Source of the DNA: Trichobilharzia regenti
Taxonomy: Eukaryota > Platyhelminthes > Trematoda > Strigeidida > Schistosomatidae
DNA: 64,000 nucleotides
NCBI GenBank assembly: GCA_944472135.2
Contig: OX235270.1
Coordinates: forward strand, 145,281,632 to 145,345,631
Reading direction: 5' to 3'
A program made the translations under genes and the position numbers. Below the pieces are notes generated by a model. It saw only the letters and a program-made list of their open reading frames with translations. It was not told the DNA's origin and searched no databases. Positions 55,601 through 64,000 of this stretch are shown here, in pieces. The number at the start of each line of letters is the position of its first letter. Position 1 is the first letter of the stretch.

Positions 55601-56235
55601 AAAATGAAGTCAGTTCGCTATCTGACAAGGAACTTCTGAATTCAGTATTTTATTATGTCAGTAGATTCCTCACACGTGATCCGGGCTTAGCTAGTAGCAA
55701 GCCGTGGTGGAGAGGGCAGGATTGGCGTGTGAACACAGGACAACCCCACTGCTACTAATGAAACTTTAAACCCTATGTCCTTCTCGGTACGCAAAGGAAT
55801 GAAAAGAAAAATCAGATTTACCCGTGTATCCATGAGATATTTCACAAGTGAACTAGAAACACAAAAGTCGTCAAACTTAATTACAGTGACCACCTGGAGA
55901 TATAATGCATCTAAAAGAAACGATAAATTTCTGGGCTTTACACAAAACATCTCGAAATCAAACTGTTACTGGAAGTATATTTAATATCCCGCTGTACACG
56001 ACAGATGTGATAGAGGTATAAGTAAATACAAATTTCAACTTAATCAGTTGAATCTCAAGAGTCAATTCATAAATTGAACAATTCAATATCGTGGGAAAAG
56101 ACTATTCTCGCAGAAAAAGCGCAACAATTACACGCTTATAACCTGTATTTTGAATCAAAGAATTAACCGGTGAACGTTTTACAGCTGATAAATTTAGTGT
56201 TCCAATAGGGTTTTTCATGAATTAAATGGAGTGTG
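55601..56235. other. Unassigned sequence
   Basis: No supported gene or repeat. Confidence 0.4.
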
Positions 56236-58240
56236 TTAATAATAATAATTTGCTTTATTCCAAAACAGTACTTGTGATACAGAATGGAATTCTCAGAAAT
56301 TTTTCCTACAGTATTGCATCCAGTTGATACACAATAAACAATAAATACAATCCTACATAGATTAAGAGTTAGTTAGTTTTGACAACAACATTTGGCATGT
56401 CGGTAGCAAAGAAAAATTGAACAGAGTGTTTGAAGGTATCAGAAAAGTAGATGCTAGAATATTTGCTGGCGTAAGCGGTAACTAAAGGTCGAGATATACA
56501 GAGTGTAGAGAACGAAGAAGAATGTTTTAAGTAGAGTTTGTAAAGAACAGAGAAACAAACAGCATATTACAAAAACAAAAAAAGATAGAGAGAAAAGGAA
56601 AGGAAAGAAAGAAAACGTTGTACCCATAAATGATATGAGTTGGAAATACGAGATCCAGTTGTTCTACTGACTATTTAATAAGTTATAGGCATCACGTCTA
56701 ATGCTTTCTTTATAGCACAGAACACGAGCCAAATAGGGTATGGTTGAGTTTTTGTACTTACTAGTGCGAGCATATAGTTTTCTATATAGGCTTCTGGTTT
56801 TGCCTGATGAGATACAAGGGGAGAGTTGTGAATGAAGAGGTTGGTGCGAGTTAGATAGAATGGATTTAGCCCATTTTTCACATGAGTCCATGTGCCTGCC
56901 AAAGAGAATATTAACAAGCTGGTTAAGTGGCACGTTGCTTACCCTGTTGACAACCTTTAACATCTTGCGTAATAAGGTATAGTGTTTCTTCAGTAGCCCT
57001 GGAAAAACTAAAGGGGGAACAATAGAGACTAATAGACAAGATGCGAGAGTTAACGAATTGTAGGAGTAAGGCCTGGGCTATTCCAGAATGTCTTAAATTC
57101 TTGATGTAGAAGGTAAGACGGAATATTTTCTTAGGAATCATCGAGATATGAGACGACCAGGAAAGATCAGAAGATAGGATGACGCATAGATATTTAATTT
57201 CCGACTTGGTTTCTATTTCAGTGACGTCTATGTTGCACACCTCGTGAGTGTTAACCAGTTTGTTTAGGTCAGATTTATGCCTTAACATGAAACTGACTGT
57301 TTGACATTTGAAGGGAATTAAGGTTAGACCGTTATCCTTGGACCACTGGCTGATTTCTGATAAAAAGTCATTTAGTTTAGTGCAGTCACTTTGACATTTG
57401 ACAGGCAAAGATACAGTCAGGTCGTCAGCATATTTAAAAAAATTAATACCGTCTGAAGATGGAAAGTCATGTAGAAAGAATGAAAAGAGAAGTGGGGAGA
57501 GTACAGCACCTTGGGGGACACCAGGTCCAGTGAGCACAGCAGAGGAGGATTTGCCTTTTTATACGATATACTGTATTCTGTTAGAGAAGTAGGAATGCAA
57601 CTAGTTAGTGACCCAAGACTCAGTTTTTGTCATCGAGAGCTTATTTAGCAAGAGACATCTAGGTACAGAGTCAAAAGCAGAAGTAAAGTCGAGAAATGTG
57701 GAACCAACATATTTGTCACCTTTATCTAATGATGAGACCATACTGTTGTGTAAGATGTCTGCAGCATCTAAAGTGCTCATAGACTGTATATGTGCAAATT
57801 GTTTGGGGTCATCAAAACTTTTAAGGGAGGGTCCAAGTCTAAGACGTACTAGTTTTTCCATAAGCTTTAAAAACGGGGAACTAATGTCAATGGGTCTGAA
57901 TTTTACATTTTTGCTATTTCCAGGTTTAGGGACAGGGACAACTTTAATATCTTTCCATGCAACAGGTACAAGGGTTTTTGTAAAGAGAAGCATTTAGGAT
58001 GTTAGTAAGTGGAGAGCATAAAGCATCTGCACATTGTTTTAAAACATAGGCAGGTACACCATCAGGGCCAAGGCTACGTGAGGGCTTAAGTGTTTTAAGT
58101 CATTTTAGAACATCGAGAGTATTAGTCATGAAAGTTATCAGCTACATGATTAGTAACGTAAGAAGTAGTTACAGTAGAAGGAGAGCGTATAAAAGACTGA
58201 TTAAGAGAGTTGACCACTTTGCTTATTTTAGTAAGCTGCA
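56236..58240 (-). mobile_element. CR1-like LINE, family A, longest copy (C)
   Basis: Minus-strand RT parts in order: KDIKVVPVPKPGNSKNVKFR and FLDFTSAFDSVPR (57993-57601); GVPQGAVLSPLLFSFFLHDF, FFKYADDLTVSLPVK and MLRHKSDLNKLV (57537-56923); then a C-terminal frame (56963-56664) with SCEKWAKSILSNSHQPLHSQ. It ends with the GAATTCCATTCTGTAT region and ATT repeats at 56236. Catalytic YADD and motif A aspartate are present, but frames are broken at ~57540-57600 and ~56940. Confidence 0.85.
56923..57537 (-). pseudogene. RT core of CR1-like LINE C
   Basis: 204 codons covering motif B (VPQGAVLSPLLFSFFL), motif C (YADD), motif D (GLTLIPFKCQTVSF) and the thumb entry. Upstream motif A is in the frame at 57601-57993, separated by a short frameshifted stretch. 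Confidence 0.8.
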
Positions 58241-58765
58241 TCAACTAAAGTCGGCCGGTTGATTGCTGACGAAATCTCAACACAGATACAGAATGCTCGT
58301 TTGGCATTTTTCAGCCAAACTAAGCCATCTCTGGCTTAGTAGACATGATATCTGGCTGGCTGTTGACCCAAGGGCGTATGTACTGCTCAGCAGTTCGCTC
58401 TGCCCTCCTTAATGACTATGAGACATGGCCATTGAAAGTGGAAGTCATGAAAAGACTATGTGTCTTTGATCATGGGTGCCTTCGTCCGATCTCTCGTGTT
58501 AGGGTGAGGTGGCATAATAGGCGGAGTAATATTGAGGTTAGGCATCAGTGAAGTGCTAGGTAAGGAAGGGAGGGGAAATCAATCGACGAAGTTGTGAATT
58601 TACACGGATTCAGAGAGATAGTTAGGGCATGTGTTACACATGCATGCGTAGCTATACATCGCCTTCCTTGACTACAGGCAATGTTAGCCGGCGTAGGCTG
58701 GAAAAGAGCTAGTAGTAGTGGTCAAAACAAAACATGGCCTCATCATTCAATGAAATCTAAAATCG
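58241..58765 (+). mobile_element. LINE Q 3' fragment
   Basis: Plus-strand match to the C-terminal RT region of the 61986-63470 LINE: QGRMYCSAVRSALLNDYETW and KRLCVFDHGCLRPISRVRV, then GKSIDEVVNLH in a shifted frame. 58503-58680 is about 90% identical to the reverse complement of 59868-60031. Confidence 0.75.
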
Positions 58766-59104
58766 GTCATTCGGAGTTCAGACAATATAAAAAGTCCCTT
58801 GTGTAGTTTAGTTTATATATATTCTTCAAGCAAAGCGGAACCTGTATTAATAATAAAAGTATGATTAGTGACTGTTACAAACGGAATTGGAATAATTTCC
58901 TTAGATCATTCTGAGTACCCGTATACTTAATTAGAAGGCAACTAAATAGACAGAAGTGACTCGTTGATTCATGAATACTTTAAATTTGTGGTTATATGAA
59001 CACTTACAAACTAGTACTTGACTTGGTTTTCTAGTCAATTTTGCATACTTCACTCTTACTTTGAAAGTTTTCCAGTAGTTCTCCGTAATAACATCAAAAT
59101 AAGG

Positions 59105-59225
59105 ATGACGGGATTGCTGTCTCTGTCTGTTTTCGACAAAGAACTTTGCACATATGTGCAGCAGTTCAAGTCGCCACACTCCATGTAGCACACAAAGCAA
59201 GAGAAGAAATCGCTGTCTCTAAGTG
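59105..59225 (-). mobile_element. LINE Q 3' UTR scrap
   Basis: Minus-strand match to 61990-62090 (GACTTGAACTGCTGCACATA..., AAAACAGACAGAGACAG end). Confidence 0.65.
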
Positions 59226-59539
59226 CTTGGAATGAATCATCCATCCTTTTCTCAACACAACTGAGTTTTGTTGTCTGTAATTAAAACCCTAGGAAACAGC
59301 TTTTCGCCTAAATCCCTTTTGTAGTGCTCACTTTGTGAACTGTGTATTTGTGAGGATTTTCAACAAAGCAACAGGTCATCTAGAAAGTTTAATACTGTTC
59401 CAATAATGGTATACAACAGTCAGAAATAATTCCTTGTGTATGCATCTAGTCACGAAATTCCCTACCTAACAGTATACTTTAGATATTTGACTGACTGGTT
59501 TCAACGTAGAACGCTGAACAGATGTGCAGCGGTTCATGT

Positions 59540-60031
59540 AACACACAAAACAAGAGAATAGAGTAGAGACAGATTCAAAAAACAGATATATGAGGCAAAA
59601 AGAATAGCAATATAGAAGAACAATATAGTTTTATTGGATATTGAGTCACAAGTGGTAGTTGCATCTGCTCCAGCCTCTATTGGTTGGTTCTTACCATCCC
59701 GAGAACCACAACCAGACACCTGTCTACACCTTCCTACGTAGCTAGATTAAACTAACTCAAGCGGATTTCACTGACTGATGAGGCCATCTTTGGGTTGGCC
59801 ATCACTAGCTCTTTTCCAACTTAATCCATCCTATGCCAGCTAACATTGCCTGTAGTCGAAGGTGATGGATGGCTAGGCATGCATGCATAAGACATGCCCT
59901 AACCATCTCTCTCAATCCGTGTAAATTCACAACTTCGTCGATTGATTTCCCCTCCCTTCCTTACCTAGCACTTCACTGATGCCTAACCTCAATATTACTC
60001 CGCCTATTATGCCACCTCACCTTTACATAAG
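59540..60031 (-). mobile_element. LINE Q 3' fragment, minus copy
   Basis: Complement carries the C-terminal block (WLGHVLRMP-type region, decayed) and 3' UTR of LINE Q. It faces the plus copy at 58241-58765. Confidence 0.7.
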
Positions 60032-60139
60032 AGACCAGACACAGGCACACATGATCAAAGACATCTAGCAAGGTTGTCTCACAGCCATAAAGGAACCTCA
60101 ACTTAAGTTCTAGTTTTAACAAATGGTGTTGACTTCAAA

Positions 60140-60225
60140 TTGAAGTATGCGCTGAAGATGTCACCCAGTAAGGTGATGAAAGCTTCGCAAACTAACCATC
60201 CAGCTCAGAGAACAAAACCACATTA
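60140..60225 (+). ncRNA. Candidate hammerhead-like motif
   Basis: CTGAAGA (60152-60158), stem II GUCACC/GGUGAU with loop CAGUAA, GAAA (60178-60181), GCTTCGC. The flanks (CAGCTCAGAGAACAAAACC) match those at 44938-45155 and after 10141, so it is a terminal piece of the same element family. Confidence 0.5.
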
Positions 60226-60615
60226 AAATGGTGTTGTGGTATGCATCCCACTTCTGGTCGATAATTGTAAATCTGCATATTGGATGGCAGAACAACTATG
60301 TGCATATAGAGTCTTAATGTGTGCACAAACGTGAGCAACTATCATACTTTGCACGAATTCCCAACTGAAAACCTGTTCTTTTCCAGCAGACCTTCGTGGA
60401 ATGTAATAAGTGGCACCTTGCTCTTATTTAAATAATATATATTGACTCAGATTGCTCGCAAAAATAATATTACTACCCATTTTTATTCTTTACCTGAACA
60501 GTGACCTTTTGTCATATCGAGGAAATTAATCATCTGCGGAATCCGCCAGTCAAAATATCTCGATATTCCGAAACGTAGATTTAGACTACTAATGTTGTAT
60601 CAAGCCTTTCAGATT
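60226..60615. other. Unassigned sequence
   Basis: No gene or repeat recognised. Confidence 0.4.
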
Positions 60616-60617
60616 TT

Positions 60618-60990
60618 CTATAGTTTGGTTTGAAAGGGTTATTCATGTTTTTACGAGTTTATCACGTATTCGTATCAGTCAGAGAACCATTGAAAACCAG
60701 CTGGGAGTACTGCCAGACAGCTGCTGTTTCATCCTTGTTTGGGAATCATCGGCAGTACGCACCCACTTAGGTTGGAACTCAGGACCTTCCGGTTACAAGG
60801 GAAGCTTGTATACGATTCAGCCACTGGGACCCGATTCAATGGCTCATGAATTCTAACTTCTACCAATTCATGATTTAGCGCGACCGCAACCATTGTCGTT
60901 GGTGGGGCATCCATATACACACGTGACATCTCGATGGACCTCACTGGTCACGACTTTTCACTAGAACTCCTACCTGTAGCAAGTCACCTT
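60618..60990 (-). repeat. Smalpha-like repeat, full-length
   Basis: Very similar to the minus copy at 55057-55345: GACCAGTGAGGTCCATCGAG head, box B region, GCCGATGATTCCC with GGATGAAAC, CAGCAGCTGTC and the family 3' end. The core U4 position is C, so activity is doubtful. Confidence 0.8.
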
Positions 60991-61985
60991 TCAGGTATGT
61001 CAATAGCCTGGTTTGTTTATTTTTTGGCCTCCACAAAATTGTGTAGTTTTCACAGATTTTCATTTAGTATTATTAGTCTTTGATTGCATCTTGGGTGATG
61101 AACAGAGGACTTCAATGACACACAGCCAAATTGCACTCCGTCCACCACTATCACCTACTATGCCTACGACATAATTGCCCAGAAGCTTTTATTCCCTCCT
61201 CAGATGACGTCATCCACGTAACTCTCAATGGCCCAATTCGTCACTACACATTCGAGTTCCACTCGACTACTACTTGCCAGGCGTATGAACTCAGAGTTTG
61301 TCCACTCCCTTCTGTCTATTTCTTGGATAAGTTTTGGCTGATTCACAAGAATACATGAGAAAACAAATGCGTAGTTCGGATTCATTTTCCATGGTAAATT
61401 GTAAGGATGGACGGAAGTTGCTTAATGACTGCAGGATATCACGATGCTCTACGTCCTTGTTGTTTATTAGTTTCGAAATAAAAATCAGCCAGTGGTGATC
61501 CCAGTGCAATATCGGCCTTCTGACTATATAAATGAAGCTAAGTTGAACGTTAGACTTCTTTGAGGCTATTTGTTGGCAAACCTACATCGAACTACATGCA
61601 TAAAAAAAAACATATATACAGGTGAGTTTCAATAAAGACCCACACAAGTAAACAACGCTATTACATCTAACGACGACACGACTTCATCAGCGTCGTATAT
61701 ATCTTAAACACCCAGAAAAGATAAGGTGTACAACAATGGAAAACTAAGACATTTCCATTCCAGCCAACTCCAGTATTTCAGCTAGCAAGTGAGCAAACCG
61801 GCGCGTGAAAAAGTCAAATTCAGGAGCTAATGCTCCTACAGTTAACAGAAAGAAATAGATGATAGTATCGTGTCAGTAAAGGATTAATAAATCTCGAAGA
61901 GTGGATGAACACATATGGCACATGAGGACATTCCAGATAAGACAGTGTTGCACACGACTAATTCCAACGTGCAGACGTATTGAGT
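60991..61985. other. Unassigned sequence
   Basis: No supported gene. Near 61640-61690 the complement has CTGATGAAGTCGTG, a worn PLE-type terminal motif without GAAA. Confidence 0.4.
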
Positions 61986-62173
61986 GACCGTCTGTCTGTC
62001 TGTTTTCGACATAGAACTTTGCACAAATGTGCGGAAGTTCAAGTCGCCACATTCCGTGTAGCACGCGAAGCAAGAGAAGAAAGTACAAGAAAAGCATAAT
62101 AGAAACAGTGAGCAGAGGTGTGAGACAAAGGAGTAATAAAGAAATACAAAACAGTTTCATTGAAGATCATAAG

Positions 62174-63034
62174 TCACAGGGAGTGGATGCATCTGCGCCA
62201 CTGAGAACGATTTTGAGCCATGTCACCAATTGTTTCCAACCATAGATTTTTGCCGTCCCGAGGACCCCAGCCTGGAAGTCTACACCTTTCTACGTGGCTT
62301 AGACCAACTGTTGTGGATTTCATTGACTGATGCCAAGTTTTTGTTTGACCGCCGCTAGCTTTTTTCCAGCCTGACCCTATATCCGCTAACATAGCTCGTC
62401 GAGGGAGGCGATGACTTGGCATACGTAACACATGTCCTAACCATCTCAGTCGATGTAGCTTCACGACTTCGTCGATTGATTTCCCCTGTTTACCTAGAAC
62501 TCTACGCCTAACCTCCATGTTGCTCACCTTATTATGCCACTTTACACGGGAAATAGAACGCAGGCACCTGTGATCAAAGGCAGCTAGTCTTTTCATGTCT
62601 TCCACTCTCAGTGGCCAGGTCTCACAGCCATAAAGGAGGACGGAGCGGACTGATGAGCAGTACACCCGCCCTTTGGTCGATAGTCGAACATCTCGTCTAC
62701 GCCAGAGTCGGCGTAAACTAACAAATGCGAAACGAGCCCCTTGTATTCGTGCTGAGATTTCGTCAGAGATCAGCCCGTTGGGGCTGATGGTACTTCCCAA
62801 ATAAATGAAGCGGTCAACGTGCTCTACCACTTCACTTCCTATTTTTAAACTAGGCGTCGATGTAGTCCAGTCCTGTAACATCATCTTGCATTTGGCGGGA
62901 GCGAATCGCATGCCAAACATTCGTAGATTGCTGTTCAAGGTGTTTAGAAGACTCTGCATTTTGTCAGCGTCTTCGCCTAGAAGGACTATATCGTCTGCAT
63001 ATTCCAAGTCAACGAGATTACTCCCAGGTAGCAA
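62174..63034 (-). pseudogene. LINE Q RT, C-terminal half
   Basis: 286 codons: VDLEYADDIVLLGEDADKMQ (catalytic YADD intact), MRFAPAKCKMMLQDW, FIYLGSTISPNGLISDEISA, VYCSSVRSVLLYGCETWPLR, FDHRCLRSISRVKWHNKVSN and LRWLGHVLRMPSHRLPRRAM, ending WRRCIHSL before a stop, the natural C-terminus of this LINE type. A single frameshift separates it from the N-terminal half, so this is the least decayed RT in the window. Confidence 0.85.
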
Positions 63035-63450
63035 GTCAATCCGCTGAAGTCACCTAGGGTTAAGTCCATTAACACATCTATGATGAAGTTGAATAGAAAA
63101 GGGGATAATGGACATCCTTGACGGACACCACTGGTCGTCATCAGTTCAGATGACAGCTCGCCGTAAGCCCTCACCTGGCTGTATGAGTACGAATAGAGTG
63201 CCTTAATCAGTGCAATATATTTTCTTGGAATTCCCTTTACAGCCAAGCATCTCCAGAGAACTTCCCGATCGACAGAGTCGAATGCTGCCTTTAGGTCAAG
63301 AAATATAATGACTGTTGGACGCCGGTAGGAATGCCTATGTTCTAGAATCTGTCGGAGGGTGAAGATATGATAAATACACCCTCTTCCTGGTCTAAAGCCT
63401 GCCTGGCTCTCTCGTGTTTGTGCTTCCCGAGCATCACTCAGTCTACGCAT
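62986..63450 (-). pseudogene. LINE Q RT, N-terminal half
   Basis: 154 codons: QAGFRPGRGCIYHIFTLRQI, VIIFLDLKAAFDSVDREVLW (motif A with catalytic D), SGVRQGCPLSPFLFNFIIDV (motif B). The frame is lost after TLGDFSG, just before the YADD block. The start is arbitrary because the element is 5'-truncated. Confidence 0.85.
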
Positions 63451-63470
63451 GATTATTGAGCCTAAGACCG

Positions 63471-64000
63471 TGTGACCGTATACATAGATATGATGGCGTG
63501 AGCCAACGAGGGAATGGGCCCAATTCTTGATCCTTCGTAGGAAATCAGTTACATTCGAACGGAAAGGTTATCACAAACAAATCAGTCACCCACTGAACTA
63601 TCACTTCTTTTATCTCATGCTGCACTTTCCCAGCACAAAACAAAAATACTACTCAGATTTCTTTGAGGCCACGCATGGACTCAGGCCGTCAAAGTTGACA
63701 CTTATTCATATTTGAAGACACTACAGCGATAGAGAAATACAATCTCCTGTGCAACCCCGAAAAACCAGATCACAGAAGCTAAATTGACAGGTTAACCAAC
63801 AAAAACAATTGTATCAAAAAAAGAACCATTATTTTATCACGCACGCGAGAGCCGACATGACTCCTCACTACTTATTCGCATATCACGAAACAACTCAGTT
63901 CAACACCCAACTAAAATACAAATAAGGCTGAAGCCGGTCATCGCTGAAGTTAGTATTGCGCTCATAACACTGCCACTTCATTATTTCAAACATCTGAACA
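63471..64000. other. Unassigned sequence to window end
   Basis: No recognised repeat or coding region. Confidence 0.4.

Larger units (their letters stand above)
61986..63470 (-). mobile_element. LINE Q, 5'-truncated, longest copy
   Basis: A LINE type common in trematodes. Minus-strand order: RT from 63450, frameshift near 63035, RT C-terminus to 62174, then a 3' UTR with GACTTGAACTTCCGCACAT and a (CAGA)n end near 61988. Fragments at 8885, 58241, 59105 and 59540 belong to it. I do not assign a clade with confidence. Confidence 0.85.

Noticed and set aside
61640..61690. Further hammerhead (minus strand, CTGATGAAGTCGTG...)
   Set aside because: GAAA is replaced by a GTTAGA-like sequence, so the core is incomplete.

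Overview
The window reads as eukaryotic, AT-rich, repeat-dense genomic DNA of a blood fluke (Schistosoma-like trematode). The evidence is a ribosomal protein gene split by introns of only 32 and 40 bp (the mini-introns typical of schistosomes), Smalpha-type pol III/hammerhead repeats, trematode-style LINEs (CR1-like and RTE-like) and Penelope-like elements (PLEs) with GIY-YIG endonucleases. I cannot fix the species. There is no sign of operons or of bacterial or viral genomes.

Only two host genes can be supported. RPS21 (1785-2126, +) is a complete three-exon gene of 89 codons. A LIM-domain gene of the Ajuba/LIMD1/WTIP/zyxin type (37649-50921, +) has three coding exons, a 9.5-kb first intron packed with repeats and a 2.3-kb second intron. 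Its third LIM domain is cut off after the first half.

Everything else recognisable is transposable-element debris. 1-14 kb: SINEs, a PLE, CR1-like LINE fragments, and two GIY-YIG fragments from different PLE subfamilies. 14.3-31.7 kb: an RTE-like LINE, a CR1-like LINE ('element P', with an intact PHD-finger ORF1), an inverted second piece of P, and a CR1-like 3' fragment. A 7,401-bp stretch of this block (16190-23590) is repeated in tandem (23591-30991) almost without change, with a 7-bp microhomology at the new joint. 31.7-37.6 kb: RTE scraps, a 1.2-kb segment with ~150-bp inverted ends, SINEs and an Smalpha-like copy. 37.6-50.9 kb: the LIM gene and its intronic repeats, including near-identical inverted PLE arms 4.9 kb apart and a 241-bp palindrome with a hammerhead-like motif in each arm. 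51-64 kb: PLE, RTE, CR1-like and other LINE copies, Smalpha-like copies and one further hammerhead-like motif.

The recurring theme is self-cleaving-ribozyme-like sequence and inverted (fold-back) duplications of dead retroelements. At least three hammerhead-like families are visible: Smalpha-like; a CTGAAGA...GAAA type whose stem II changes in a compensating way between loci; and the twin copies of the palindrome. All element boundaries are estimated by eye from matches inside the window and may be off by some tens of bases.
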